Shown: positions 17,901-27,079 of the stretch, piece by piece
Numbering within the stretch: position 1 is the first letter of the stretch
Layout: the number at the start of each line of letters is the position of its first letter
Assembly (NCBI RefSeq): GCF_030012985.1
Contig: NZ_CP120233.1
Span: 4,397,001 to 4,461,000, forward strand
Reading direction: 5' to 3'
DNA length: 64,000 nucleotides
DNA from: Microbulbifer sp. VAAF005
Lineage (GTDB): Bacteria; Pseudomonadota; Gammaproteobacteria; Pseudomonadales; Cellvibrionaceae
Translations under genes and position numbers: made by a program
Notes under the pieces: model-generated
What the model saw: the letters and a program-made list of their open reading frames with translations, nothing else
The model's database searches: none
Told to the model about the DNA's origin: nothing

Positions 17901-18528
17901 ACTTTTTCCTTTACTATATTAACGATTGTATAACAAGGTTGTAGAAAACAGCTCTTGACGAACCTTTTATTCTTGGAGATTCTCTGGGTGCAAACATTAG
18001 ATGAAGTTAAACTATATCACCAAATTTCGACCAATAGAATAGCTCTATTTGTTTCCTGGCTTACTATCAAGCCTCTGGTTTACTTGAAATATGGCTTCCA
18101 TGTGTATAATTATTAAGAATGTCCCAAGTATAATATTTAATGCCGGATATTGTATCAGCCCAGTCTCTAATTACCTTAATAGTTTTTACTATATTGCTAA
18201 TGCTGATAATCTTTAGATCAATACTGGCTTCCCTCGTCAGTACGCACGATAGCGTTCGTGGGTTTTTTGCATCGCCATAGAGCCATTAGAAGGGCTTCAC
18301 AGGCTAATATAAACGTCATGGCTTTCGATGTTGATCAATCAATAACGGGTCGATTTTATGGGTTAATCAATATAACCAACCCTCTTCAACACCTAGGCAA
18401 GTGATACTCCCGATCCATTTTTGATTTGGCTCCTAAGTATTGAAATTCTGTTCGAGCAGATTATGGAGCATAAAGCCCTAGTATTATACAGGCGTCATAC
18501 TTTTATCGGCTTAACATACAAAAACCAA
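17901..18528. other. Mostly non-coding stretch with a coding remnant
   Basis: About 630 bases without an intact gene. A stop-bounded minus-strand frame at about 18,067-18,217 reads DWADTISGIKYYTWDILNNY then THGS, which looks like the C-terminal end of a lost cassette protein. Near 18,236 GTCAGTACGCACGATAGCGTTCGTGGG is partly palindromic. Nothing else is supported. Confidence 0.35.
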
Positions 18529-18771
18529 CTACCGCTCACTAGCTGGCTTTTGCTTATCGATCAGCATTTGTTGATACTTTTGAAGTGCAACTGCTTCTTT
18601 TTTTGTTATGCTGGCTGAAAAGTATGCAGTAGAGATAATTGATAGAACCCCAAGTGCAACCCTATAGATTCTTCTAGAGTTATTAACTTCAAAAACAAGC
18701 CATAAAAAAATACTTATAAATGGAACCACTAAAAAAGTAATAGATATAAAAATAGCCAAGGTGAGCACCAA
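18529..18771 (-). CDS. Small two-helix membrane protein, unknown
   Basis: An 80-residue protein with two membrane segments (MVLTLAIFISITFLVVPFISIFLWLVF and VALGVLSIISTAYFSASI) and a charged, lysine-rich C-terminus (KKEAVALQKYQQMLIDKQKP). There is no recognisable family. It is placed as a cassette immediately before attC-like sequence and an intron 5' end. The reality of so small a gene rests on position and its clean hydropathy. Confidence 0.5.
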   Translation of the reverse strand: MVLTLAIFISITFLVVPFISIFLWLVFEVNNSRRIYRVALGVLSIISTAYFSASITKKEAVALQKYQQMLIDKQKPASER

Positions 18772-18775
18772 TTAA

Positions 18776-18837
18776 AATACAATACTTGCAGCAACGGTCG
18801 CAATGTAGCAGCGAAGGGGCGATGTTAGCTGCTCTTG
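18776..18837 (-). other. attC site, invaded by intron
   Basis: The hairpin pieces GCAACGGTCGCAATGTAGCAGCG and GCGATGTTAGCTGCTCTTG lead straight into the intron 5' end. The outer AAC box is degenerate. Confidence 0.4.
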
Positions 18838-19159
18838 GTTCGCCCAGCATGGGCGTGAGCCAAAGGGGTGAAAGCCCTCTATAGGGGGATCACCGTTTAA
18901 TAGGCTCCATTAAATGCTAACTGCTAGCGAATGGCAAATGCAACATCGAGAGGTCTTGTGGGGAGGAGGCTGTCAGCAAAAAATTGTGAGCTGACAAATA
19001 GAAACATCTTATAAGGCTTATTTTGGAGGTGAAGTGGCTAGGGGCACTGGAGCACTGTGACCCAATGGGTAGATATTTATTACGGATAGGGATCGTTCAT
19101 TGCAGACTGACACGTTGATTGGTGTGGGGTCAGTAGCTAGAAGTAACCGGCTACCTGAT
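18838..19159 (+). mobile_element. Group II intron copy, internally deleted
   Basis: The copy is 322 nt. It has 5' GTTCGCCCAGCATGGGCGTG, the domain I segments up to GACCCAATGGGTAGA, then a jump to TTACGGATAGGGATCG (domain V, altered), and domain VI ending CTACCTGAT. It interrupts the attC downstream of the NERD cassette. Confidence 0.75.
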
Positions 19160-19930
19160 TGAGGTGCAAATTGCACGACACTTTGGGAATTGACTGCAAC
19201 CCCAAAACTCGTTGCCTGCATTGCCCCCTTTTTTTGATGCTCGTTGAACCATTGCACTACCGCATTTAGGGCAGCTTTTCTCTGACTCTTTATTGGCTAC
19301 AATTTGTTTTACATGCTGCACATGATCTCTGTTGGTTTTGAGAGTTCGCTTGAGCCGTCCTGACTCAATTCTTTGAATCAATTCTTCTTTCTCCGTGGGA
19401 GAGATTATAAGTTCATTTATAGATTTGATGTAACGGATTAGGCCTCTAGCATTGGTGACATTTTGGGGTATCTCTGTTTTAAATTCACTGTCGCCAACAA
19501 AAACAATGACTGAAAAAATATGTGAATCTGAAATTCCAAGGCACGCTGCTAACGTTTTTACATGCTTATAATTTTGATGTAGTGGATTTTGGAATTTGTT
19601 GGTGTGGTTGAATATTTTTTGTGTCCATTGTTTCTGTTTTTCAGTACCAAAAATCCATCCTTTCATGTTCTTTGTTTCAATGACAAAAATTCCTCTTTCT
19701 GAAACTAGAATATGATCAATTTGTGTGGTGCCATTTTCTGTGGGTAGAGTAACATTTTTGATGAGATGATAGCTGCTTTTATCAAGCTTGATCCTTATTG
19801 CAAGGTTCACTATTGCCTCTCCAATAACGCCCTTAAACCAAGGAGATTTGAAGATTCCAGCGAAAATTAGCAGTGGTATGAAGTACCAGAATGTTGATAT
19901 GACGTTCATTATTATTGGTGTGGGATCTAT
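19151..19930 (-). CDS. NERD nuclease-related protein with C4 zinc finger
   Basis: Starting at the ATG at 19,930 gives 259 residues. A membrane anchor (FWYFIPLLIFAGIF) is followed by a NERD domain: GVIGEAIVNLAI, then TQIDHILVSERGIFVIETKNMKGWIFG, whose D and E-T-K residues match the nuclease core. The C-terminus is a topoisomerase-type zinc finger, CPKCGSAMVQR ... FWGCSQFPKC. NERD proteins are thought to cleave DNA or RNA. The last codons (IR, TAG) lie in the intron, so intron insertion changed the C-terminal end. The earlier frame start is attC sequence. Confidence 0.85.
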   Translation of the reverse strand: MDPTPIIMNVISTFWYFIPLLIFAGIFKSPWFKGVIGEAIVNLAIRIKLDKSSYHLIKNVTLPTENGTTQIDHILVSERGIFVIETKNMKGWIFGTEKQKQWTQKIFNHTNKFQNPLHQNYKHVKTLAACLGISDSHIFSVIVFVGDSEFKTEIPQNVTNARGLIRYIKSINELIISPTEKEELIQRIESGRLKRTLKTNRDHVQHVKQIVANKESEKSCPKCGSAMVQRASKKGGNAGNEFWGCSQFPKCRAICTSIR

Positions 19931-19955
19931 CATGTTGACTCGATAATGGTTTTCA

Positions 19956-20044
19956 CCTAACGCCACTAACACGGTCTGCAATGTAGCTGCGAAAAAGTGA
20001 AATGAAGGTCCATCCAGCTTTATTGGCGGCCATATTTGGCCTTG
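19956..20044 (-). other. attC site, invaded by intron
   Basis: CCTAACGCC (outer core box), GTAGCTGCG, AGGTCCATCCAGC and GGCGGCCATATTTGGCCTTG follow in order, then the intron begins. The hairpin GGCCATATTTGGCC is visible. Confidence 0.55.
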
Positions 20045-20763
20045 GTACGCCCAGCATGGACGTGGACTAATGGGGTGAAAGTCCCCTATAGGGAGATCAC
20101 CGTTTAATAGGCTCCATTAAATGCTAACTACTAGCGAATGGCAACTGCAATATCGAGAGGTCTTGTGGAGAGGAAGCCGCTAGAAAAACTGCGAGCCAAC
20201 AAATAGAAACGTCATATAAGGTTTTGCCTAGAGGTGAGGCGGCCAAGGATATCGAAGCCATGTGATCTACCAGCTAGGGTAAATGAATCAGTTGTGCAGT
20301 GAAAGTTTACATCCTTATTTGGGGTACATCTGTTTAGCTTGCTGTTGCGAAACTGTCAGTGGGGCCGCTGACTTGTAAGTAGGCCAAATCCGCTAGCCAT
20401 CATTGTGGGGATAGAAAAAAGGTGTAGCGAAGTAGCGTCTAGGTCAGTAATTATCAAGGTGATTAAATGGAAGTCAGCCGACAGCATAGTAGCCTATCAC
20501 CAAGCTTAATATCTTGGGCATAGCGAAAGCCTGAATCCAAACTCTATGCGTAAAAAGATAGGGCTAATCTAGCGACATATTATCCAGTTGGATAAAGTTG
20601 AGGTGGTGCATTACTATGCCACTCAACTCAAATGAAGAGCTGTTCGACACTATCTTTGGGTAGAGAGATTCATTACGGATAGTGAATAGCTCTTTCTGGC
20701 TCCGTAGGATGACTGGTATGACGCCGGTAACTAAAATGAATGACCTATATAGTTTTTATTCAT
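20045..20763 (+). mobile_element. Group II intron copy, near full length, degenerate 3' end
   Basis: The copy is about 719 nt. Domains I-IV follow the full-length model closely (GTACGCCCAGCATGGACG to TTCATTACGGATAG). Domain V and VI are scrambled (TGAATAGCTCTTTCTGGCTCC...), and no CCCGAT end is seen. It lacks any ORF and is probably catalytically dead. Confidence 0.75.
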
Positions 20764-21102
20764 TTAGCGTGGAGGCGTACTACAAACCACGATAGTTTCA
20801 AGTAAATAATCTTTACCGATGTCAAGATTATAAATTTGGGTTCTCTCACCGCAATGATTATAGTCACCCGATCGATCACCAGGTGAACAGGCAAGGAGTT
20901 TTGATTTGCTGTCGTTCAAATACCAGATGACATTCTTTGGTGGTTCTAGATCTATTCTCTCAAAAAACGGATTTATCGCCTTGGAAGCTCTTTCCAACTT
21001 GATCCACTCTTCATTATCAGGTAACTGACATTCATAATTATAATCAATATTTGCACAGCCGGCTTGGAGAGCCAACAATAAAAGACAAACATATTTTTTC
21101 AT
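20764..21102 (-). CDS. Lipoprotein, unknown
   Basis: From the ATG at 21,102 the protein starts MKKYVCLLLLALQAGC, a lipoprotein signal with lipobox LQAGC. The mature part has four more cysteines (YECQL, LACSPG, YNHCGE, VVCSTPP) and is probably disulphide bonded in the periplasm. It is 112 residues with no family recognised. The upstream codons of the open frame belong to attC sequence (GCGTTATGCAC). Confidence 0.65.
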   Translation of the reverse strand: MKKYVCLLLLALQAGCANIDYNYECQLPDNEEWIKLERASKAINPFFERIDLEPPKNVIWYLNDSKSKLLACSPGDRSGDYNHCGERTQIYNLDIGKDYLLETIVVCSTPPR

Positions 21103-21106
21103 AGTG

Positions 21107-21171
21107 CATAACGCTCGTAGAACGAACAAAATTGAAGCACAGCGCAAACTTTGTCGGTGTACCTACGTTTG
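21107..21171 (-). other. attC site, invaded by intron
   Basis: GCATAACGCTCGTAGAACG is the outer core box. A short hairpin region AGCACAGCGCAAACTTTGTC leads to CCTACGTTTG and the intron start GTGCGCCCAG, whose 5' end here is the canonical GTGCG. Confidence 0.5.
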
Positions 21172-21491
21172 GTGCGCCCAGAATGGATGTAGACTAATGG
21201 GGTGAAGGTCCGCTGTAGGAAAATCACCATTTAATAAGGTCCCATTAAATGCTAACTACTGGCGAATGGCAACTGCATCATCGATAGGTCTTGTCGAAAG
21301 GAAGCCACCAGCAAAATACTGTGAGCTGACGAGCAGATATCTCCTATAAGATTTAGCTCAGAGGTAAGATGACTGGGGCATCGAAGCCATGTGATCCAAT
21401 GGATAGATATTCATTACGGGTAGGAAACTGCCCATTGCGGACCCGCCTGATGGATGGTGTGGGGCTGGTATCTAGAAACTATCGACCCGGT
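21172..21491 (+). mobile_element. Group II intron copy, internally deleted
   Basis: The copy is 320 nt, with a canonical GTGCGCCCAG start. The deletion joins CCAATGGATAGATATTC to the domain V region CTGCCCATTGCGGACCCGCC, and the copy ends GACCCGGT directly before a TTA stop codon. The deletion junction is very close to that of the copy at 18,838. Confidence 0.75.
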
Positions 21492-21827
21492 TTATGAAAT
21501 TTCCTCTGGATTAAAAATAAGACGAATTTTACTAATGCGGCCTACTTTAAAATGAAACGTTTGAACTATTAATGTACTTCTACAATTTTTAGTGAATTTA
21601 TATATGTAACATATTGAATTCGGATTGCGAAACTCTTCTACCATTTCATACGATACATTAACTGGAGGCGAAGCTTTCAAAGATTCTATATATTCTTTGG
21701 CCGACTTACATTTAAACAATGGCCCTTCAAAATCAAGCTTTTCATCTAGTATTAAGTCTAATGAATCAAAGTCCTTCGTTTCAAAGAATATGTCCATATA
21801 TTTTCGGGCAAGCTCTATTTCGTTCAT
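21492..21827 (-). CDS. NTF2/SnoaL-like small protein
   Basis: From the ATG at 21,827 the protein is 111 residues. MNEIELARKYMDIFFETKDFDSLDLIL followed by FEGPLFKCKSAKEYIESLK is the usual helix-helix-strand opening of NTF2-like/SnoaL-like proteins, and QTFHFKVGRISKIRLIF is the usual closing hairpin. The function of stand-alone members is varied and cannot be told. The ATG directly follows an attC end (AACGTTATGTG on the minus strand). Confidence 0.65.
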   Translation of the reverse strand: MNEIELARKYMDIFFETKDFDSLDLILDEKLDFEGPLFKCKSAKEYIESLKASPPVNVSYEMVEEFRNPNSICYIYKFTKNCRSTLIVQTFHFKVGRISKIRLIFNPEEIS

Positions 21828-21889
21828 ATCGATTTCACATAACGTTTGCTCAGCCACCACAGAGATGGCCCCGGCTTGTGCTAGCTTAC

Positions 21890-23075
21890 AAGTCTGTTTC
21901 TGAACACCTATCAAAGGTAGAGCTTAAGGCGTCACTGCCATTGACACAATACGGAAACCAACAATACCCCATCACCCGCCTCGCCGCTCACAGATCTCGC
22001 TTGGTGCGACTCCAAACTATCACAGTGTCTCCTGCTGTGTACCCAGAGCATTCCTTTGTGGAAGAGGGGAGGGATTATGAGCACCGGCGCCAGTGGATTG
22101 AGACTGTAATGTAAAAGCTGGCTATTATCTTTGCGCTGGATATCGCCGCCTATGCGGTAATAAGTAATCACTATCATATGGTGCTTTATATCGATGCTAA
22201 AACGGCCAATAGTTGGTCTGATACTGAGGCTATTCTCCGCTAGCAGGAATTATTTAAATCCTCTAATTTAGCTCAGCGAGTCATTCAGGGCACCGTACTT
22301 GACAGCAGTGAAGAGAGCAAACTTAAAGAGCTGAGCGAGCTATGGCGAGAGCGATTATTGGATATCAGCTGGTTTACACGCTGCCTAAACGAGTCTATTG
22401 TCCGCCACGCCAACACAGAATATCACTGTACTGACTGCTTCAAGGGGTGGCGCTTCTAGTCTCAGGCGTTATTGGGTGAAAGAACCTTAGCCGCCTGCAT
22501 ACCTTATATCGATCTCATTCCTATCCGTGCCGATATTGCGAAAACCGCAGAGGGCTCCGATCACATATCCATTCAACTGCGTATTCGCACTGAGCCCCCA
22601 GGTGAGCAGCCCAAGGACTTACTCACATTTGTGGGCTGTGAACACCTCAATATTCCGAAAGGGTTGCCCTTTCAGCTGGATCGCGTTGCCATTTCTCAAA
22701 AAATGCCCTCTATCCTCGAACGGTTTAGCATCTCAGCAAAACACGGTCTCTATCTCAATCAGAACTTTGAAAGCCGCTATTAAAGCCTTGCGGGATCAGC
22801 AGAGGCTGTACGGTAAACCTGTAATTAGCTCAATAAACGCTGGGTGCATAGCATAGGTGACTGCCAACGTTTCCTGGTGGTAACACCTCACTAATTCCCT
22901 CACAGACTTTCGATGCTACTTCTTCCGATTTGGCCAAAATCGTGTAATTTTCAAACCGAAAGCATATTTTTTCAGCACTTTACTTTGTCCGAAGCATACC
23001 CGGAGAAATGGCCGTTAAGGTGGAAAGCCTGTACTATTTCGGATGTCATCTTTCAGTCTGTGGGTGTCCTAGTGT
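21890..23075 (+). mobile_element. RAYT-like transposase element, degraded
   Basis: The left end is GTCTGTTTCTGAACACCTA and the right end TGTGGGTGTCCTAGTGT. The enclosed gene matches the intact copy at 31,356 over its whole length but has several stops (for example TAA at about 22,112, TAG at about 22,242, TTCTAGTCT at about 22,456) and shifts. It lies between the NTF2-like cassette and the Rho-like gene. Confidence 0.8.
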
Positions 23076-23083
23076 GCACTCTC

Positions 23084-23122
23084 AATCAGAAGCGAATATT
23101 CGTTTTTTTCAACCTTCTGATT
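23084..23122. repeat. Inverted repeat before the Rho-like gene
   Basis: AATCAGAAG (23,084-23,092) and CTTCTGATT (23,114-23,122) are a perfect 9-bp inverted repeat. They enclose the palindrome CGAATATTCG and a T7 run. It could be a terminator for the RAYT element or an operator/attenuator for the gene at 23,325. Confidence 0.5.
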
Positions 23123-23324
23123 GGTGTTTCAATGATTACGGCTGACGTTAAGTAGTGTTTTTGGTTTCTAATAGGAGTATTTGTCTGCCTTGGTTCCGAA
23201 AGGTAATCGTATAGCCGTAAATTCTGGCTATAGTATCCAGTTTCGGGGAGTACTAATCTTTTGTCCAACCATCGACAATCATTAATAATCTCCCCGGTCT
23301 CGATTGATTTATAAAGAGCATGTT

Positions 23325-24263
23325 ATGTCCAGAAAAATATTATCCTTAAAGGTAAAGAGAAATACGGAGCCTAAGAAGGCTGATAAAAAGCAAGAGGATA
23401 CTTCTGATCCAAAGAAACGGTTCTTAAATGGAGTAGCTATTAACCCATCTGAGCCTATTCGCCTTGAGTCAGGTTCTCAGCAACTTACGGTAAGGGCGAT
23501 GGATTTGATTACGCCAATTGGTAAGGGGCAACGAGGCTTGATTGTGGCTCCACCGGGCTGTGGCAAAACCACTATCCTGAAACATATCTGCCAAGCAGTG
23601 GGGAAGGCTTACCCCGAAATAAAGCTGTACGCTTTACTTATTGATGAAAGGCCAGAGGAGGTTACTGACTTTAAGCGAAGTGTACCGGCCGAAGTTTATG
23701 CGTCCTCTTCTGATCATAGCTATGAAGAGCATGTGAGAGTAGCTAATGAACTCCATGATAGGGCCTGTAAGGAAGCCGGTGAAGGCCTGGATGTAATGAT
23801 CGTGGTTGACTCGTTGACAAGGCTTTCACGGGTACACAATGCGCAGCGGAGTGGTAGGGGACGTACGATGTCTGGCGGGATAGATGCAAGGGCTATGGAG
23901 ATACCCAGAAAGCTCTTTGGCGCTGCTAGGAAGATTGAAGGTGGTGGCTCACTTACGATTCTGGCAACGATACTCGTGGATACTGGAAGCCGAATGGACC
24001 AGGTGATATTTGAGGAGTTTAAGGGCACGGGAAATATGGAGGTAGTATTGTCAAAGGAAGTTGCGAGACAGCGAATTTTCCCTGCCTTGGATATTGCTAA
24101 AAGCAGTACTCGCCGAGAGGAAATCCTGTTCAACTCGAAAGATATTGCAACGATAAGAGCTTTACGAAGAACGCTTGCCAGCCTAAAGCCTGTAGATGGC
24201 ACTAAAAAACTTATTGAACTCCTTGAAAAGTACCCGACTAATGCGGAGTTACTTGACCATTAA
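23325..24263 (+). CDS. Rho-like termination factor ATPase lacking N-terminal domain
   Basis: The ATG at 23,325 (AAAGAG 7 nt before) gives 312 residues. After a lysine-rich lead of about 50 residues comes the Rho hexamer ATPase core: LITPIGKGQRGLIVAPPGCGKTT (Walker A 75-83), LLIDERPEEVTDF, VVDSLTRLSR (Walker B), the Q-loop RTMSGGIDARA and the R-loop KGTGNME. E. coli Rho is 419 residues. The missing part is the N-terminal helix bundle and the cold-shock-type primary RNA-binding domain. The secondary RNA site and catalytic residues are kept, so it may still translocate on RNA or mix with housekeeping Rho. It lies on the plus strand, opposite to cassettes, between two RAYT remnants. Confidence 0.88.
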   Translation: MSRKILSLKVKRNTEPKKADKKQEDTSDPKKRFLNGVAINPSEPIRLESGSQQLTVRAMDLITPIGKGQRGLIVAPPGCGKTTILKHICQAVGKAYPEIKLYALLIDERPEEVTDFKRSVPAEVYASSSDHSYEEHVRVANELHDRACKEAGEGLDVMIVVDSLTRLSRVHNAQRSGRGRTMSGGIDARAMEIPRKLFGAARKIEGGGSLTILATILVDTGSRMDQVIFEEFKGTGNMEVVLSKEVARQRIFPALDIAKSSTRREEILFNSKDIATIRALRRTLASLKPVDGTKKLIELLEKYPTNAELLDH

Positions 24264-24429
24264 CTTTTAGTTAAGTTTAAGGGGAATATTTAGTCGCTTA
24301 GCATTTTTGGAGTTAGTTGCTTAGCGACCGAGTCCTTATTAGGACAGCTGTTATTCAGTTAAGGGCTTTACACCTCAATCCTCTGGTGTGTTTTTACAGG
24401 ATACCGCCCAATGAGGAGCTTAGTGGAAA
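24264..24429. other. Short intergenic region after the Rho-like gene
   Basis: TCGCTTAGC (about 24,293) and GCTTAGCGA (about 24,321) form an imperfect hairpin about 40 bases after the stop, a possible terminator. No gene is seen. Confidence 0.35.
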
Positions 24430-24925
24430 AGTGGCCTTAATATGCCGAAAGGGTTGCCCTTTCAGCTGGATCACTATTTGGCGTTAGTAGACAATGGTTG
24501 GCATTTAGCCCCCCAAAAGCGAGGTGCCATTTCTCAAAAGGCGCCCCCTATCTTGAGCGGCTGGACATCTCAGCAAAACACTGGCTCTATCTCAGCTAGA
24601 ACTTTGAAAGCCGCTTTAAAGGTTTGGTGGGATCAGTTGAGAGGGTAAAGCAAGCTTGTATCCAACTCGATAAACGCTGGGTACACGGAATAGGGATTGC
24701 CGGCGTTTCCTCTCAGCCACACCATGCTAACCTACTCCCACCCCAAATACTCTATAACACGATTACCATTATTTTATCCAAAATAGCATTTCCAAAAATC
24801 TGCATATCAATTCTCAGAACTTAATCTATCTTACCTATAAATCAAAGGGTAAGAGCCCCCAGAAAGAGAGCTTGCTCTACAGTTCACAACATCCTCCAGC
24901 CTTTGGGTGTCCTAATGTGTGTGTG
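24430..24925 (+). mobile_element. RAYT-like element, 3' fragment
   Basis: The sequence begins in the middle of the transposase gene (CCTTAATATGCCGAAAGGG) and continues, with frameshifts, through AAAACACTGGCTCTATCTCA to the right end TTTGGGTGTCCTAATGTG. There is no left end, and the fragment encodes no working protein. Confidence 0.75.
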
Positions 24926-24956
24926 CACTAATTTGCGTAATAGGGCAATAAACAAT

Positions 24957-24991
24957 ACCCGTAGCAACCAATAAGGTTACTATACCGGGTG
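24957..24991 (-). terminator. Hairpin downstream of the RIO kinase gene
   Basis: ACCCGTAGCAACC and GGTTACTATACCGGGT pair around AATAA. Read on the minus strand the hairpin follows the kinase stop codon by about 14 bases and is followed by ATTGTTTATT. It fits a rho-independent terminator with a weak T tract. Confidence 0.55.
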
Positions 24992-25004
24992 CTTTCACCT
25001 AAAT

Positions 25005-25862
25005 TTATGTATCTTCTGAAGATTCACGTATGCGCTCTTTTCGTTCCAGTTCCTCTTGCATCACCGCTTTGATTTCTTCTAGCACGGCGTCGACATCGGC
25101 GCTGTCATCGTCATCATCAAACTTGCCGCTGAGCGTTGAGCTAGTCGTTAAGTTACCCTCTTCAAACAGTGCCCACATTTCCTTGGCGTATTGAGTCTGT
25201 AATAAAGAGGGGGCAAATCTGCCATAATAACGACGCATATTGTCGACGTCGCGAGTGAACATTTCTTGTGCACTGTTATTGGCAGCGGCATTAACAGCTT
25301 GGGGTAAATCGATAATCACAGGGCCGGAATCATCCACTAGGACGTTAAATTCGGATAAATCACCATGTACAATTCCCTCGTGAAGCATGAGCATGATGTA
25401 ATGAATCATTAATGCATGATCTTGAATTGCTTGCTCTTCTGACATTGTCACATCGCCAAGCCGTGGTGCGACATTGCCTGCTTCGTCAGTGATTAACTCC
25501 ATCAATAATACACCGTCAACACAACCAAAAGTCTTGGGAACTCGTACATGAGCGCGTGCTAAACGGGATAAAGCATCAACTTCGGCATTTTGCCAAATCT
25601 CTTCCTGCTGTTGGCGGCCATAATTTGACCGTTTTTGCATGGCACGTGCTTGACGACCACTGCGAACTTTACGCCCTTCTTGGTACTGTGCGGCCTTTTT
25701 AAAACTACGCTTAGTTGCGTCTTTATAGACTTTGGCGCAACGAATTTGGTCACGACAACGGACAATAAATATATCGGCTTCTTTACCGCTCATTAGGCGG
25801 CTGATAACTTCATCGATTAAGCCATCATCGATGAGAGGCTGTAGACGTTTGGGAGTTTTCAC
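25005..25862 (-). CDS. RIO1-type serine/threonine protein kinase
   Basis: A 285-residue atypical kinase from a GTG at 25,862 (VKTPKRLQPLIDDGLIDEV, where homologues begin); the open frame reaches a TTG at 25,889. RIO features are LMSGKEADIFIVRC (nucleotide loop), the ATP lysine in CAKVYKDATKRSF, catalytic HGDLSEFNVL and metal-binding VIIDLPQAV. The C-terminus is acidic (DDDDDSADVD). Bacterial members are poorly understood; some are linked to ribosome or stress functions. Longer and less AT-rich than the cassettes, it may be a chromosomal gene inside the array. Confidence 0.88.
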   Translation of the reverse strand: MKTPKRLQPLIDDGLIDEVISRLMSGKEADIFIVRCRDQIRCAKVYKDATKRSFKKAAQYQEGRKVRSGRQARAMQKRSNYGRQQQEEIWQNAEVDALSRLARAHVRVPKTFGCVDGVLLMELITDEAGNVAPRLGDVTMSEEQAIQDHALMIHYIMLMLHEGIVHGDLSEFNVLVDDSGPVIIDLPQAVNAAANNSAQEMFTRDVDNMRRYYGRFAPSLLQTQYAKEMWALFEEGNLTTSSTLSGKFDDDDDSADVDAVLEEIKAVMQEELERKERIRESSEDT

Positions 25863-25889
25863 TAGATACCAGCTTCGAGTGTTCGGCAA

Positions 25890-26029
25890 TTAATCATATA
25901 TGCTATTGACATATTTCCATGTGTATTTGAGGCAAGAAATCTAATCCTGCTTATGGATAAAGAGCGATTATGGGGCCCTATAATGCCCGCGTAAAGGATG
26001 GGAGCAATAAGAATCGCACTTGACATGTT
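25890..26029. other. Leader region of the RIO kinase gene
   Basis: About 140 bases before the truncated intron. The kinase promoter should be here. GGGGCCCTATAATGCCC contains a TATAAT-like box on the plus strand but I cannot assign it. Confidence 0.3.
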
Positions 26030-26401
26030 ATGAACAATGCGGTGAAAGCCCCCAGTAGGAAGATCACCGTTTAATGACCTCTAACTGCCAGCGAATAGCT
26101 ATACCATAAGGTTTTGTGGGGAGGAAGCCGCGAGTAAAACTATGAGTTAGCGAACAGAAACATCCTATATGGCTTAGTCTGGAGGCCAAGGGTGCCGAAG
26201 CCACGTGATCTAATGGGTAGGGTTAATGATGTAGCTGATTTGTGAAATTTTATACTCTTACCTTGGGAAATCTGTGTAATTTGTTTCAGTTATTCTGTCG
26301 GCGTGGCTACTGGCTGTTAAGTAGGTCCAACCGGTTAGCATTCATGACCCGCATGATGGGTGGTGTGGTGGCCGGTAGTTAGAAACTACCGGCCACCCGA
26401 T
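26030..26401 (+). mobile_element. Group II intron copy, 5'-truncated
   Basis: The sequence matches from ATGCGGTGAAAGCCCCCAGT onward, lacks the first about 30 nt, and jumps from CCAACCGGTTAGC to a partial domain V (ACCCGCATGATGGGTGGTGT). The domain VI hairpin is perfect (GGCCGGTAGTTAGAAACTAC...) and the copy ends CACCCGAT before TTA. Confidence 0.75.
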
Positions 26402-26971
26402 TTATATTTCTTCTTGTTGAGGAACAAAAGCCTCTTTACTGCCAACGAGAACCACAATAAGAAGTATTATATCGATGACAATGCTAGAGATTGAGCCAGG
26501 TATTTGAGCCATCAAGAACCCACTATTTGACTGCGAGCTAATTACTGCTTGAATAATGGCCCAAATAACAGACGCAGCGATAGCTATATAGAAAAGTTTT
26601 ATCGCGAAATCTTTAGTCATCATTAGAAATATTCCAGATATAAGATACAGACCTGCTACGACCATAGATACTATACCAAAAACAATTGACCAAGATTCAT
26701 ACCACTCTGGGACCTTAAACTGTTCTTGCATAGACTCCATCATTTGAGAAAACTCAATTCGTTTGGGTTCACCTTCCTCTTCAATTTCTAGCATCAATTG
26801 GGGCATATCCTTTCCATCAGGAGTCTTCCCTTTACTGAATTCAGCCATCATTTCTTTCTGCATTTCGAGCATCGAGGGCATGGCTATTTCCTGAGCGCCA
26901 CCAAGAACCCCAAATATCCCGAAGATAATTGCCAACACTCCAACTATTGTCGCCCATGTAGGTCTTTTCAT
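26402..26971 (-). CDS. Four-helix membrane protein, unknown
   Basis: A 189-residue protein with a membrane segment at about residues 8-28, a soluble loop of about 65 residues rich in Met, Glu and Lys (EMQKEMMAEFSKGKTPDGKD), then three membrane segments. It ends in a charged tail EAFVPQQEEI. GGAGTAGGAA just before the ATG is a strong ribosome site. The domain is not recognised. It is an intact cassette with attC on its upstream side. Confidence 0.65.
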   Translation of the reverse strand: MKRPTWATIVGVLAIIFGIFGVLGGAQEIAMPSMLEMQKEMMAEFSKGKTPDGKDMPQLMLEIEEEGEPKRIEFSQMMESMQEQFKVPEWYESWSIVFGIVSMVVAGLYLISGIFLMMTKDFAIKLFYIAIAASVIWAIIQAVISSQSNSGFLMAQIPGSISSIVIDIILLIVVLVGSKEAFVPQQEEI

Positions 26972-26997
26972 TTCCTACTCCATAGTTCAGTAAAAAT

Positions 26998-27079
26998 ATA
27001 ACGCCTTTGTAATGGGCAGCTTTGTAGCAAAGCCACGTTTAAAGCTGTCCAGCCCGAAGGGCGATCGTTGACAAACTTG
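26998..27079 (-). other. attC site, invaded by intron
   Basis: ATATAACGCC is the outer core box. GGGCAGCTTTGTAGCAAAGC, GCTGTCCAGCCC and GAAGGGCGATCG give the folded stem, and ACAAACTTG precedes the intron. Together with TTAAGC beyond the intron it makes CTTGTTAAGC, whose complement GCTTAAC is a good R'' core box (RYYYAAC). Confidence 0.7.
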
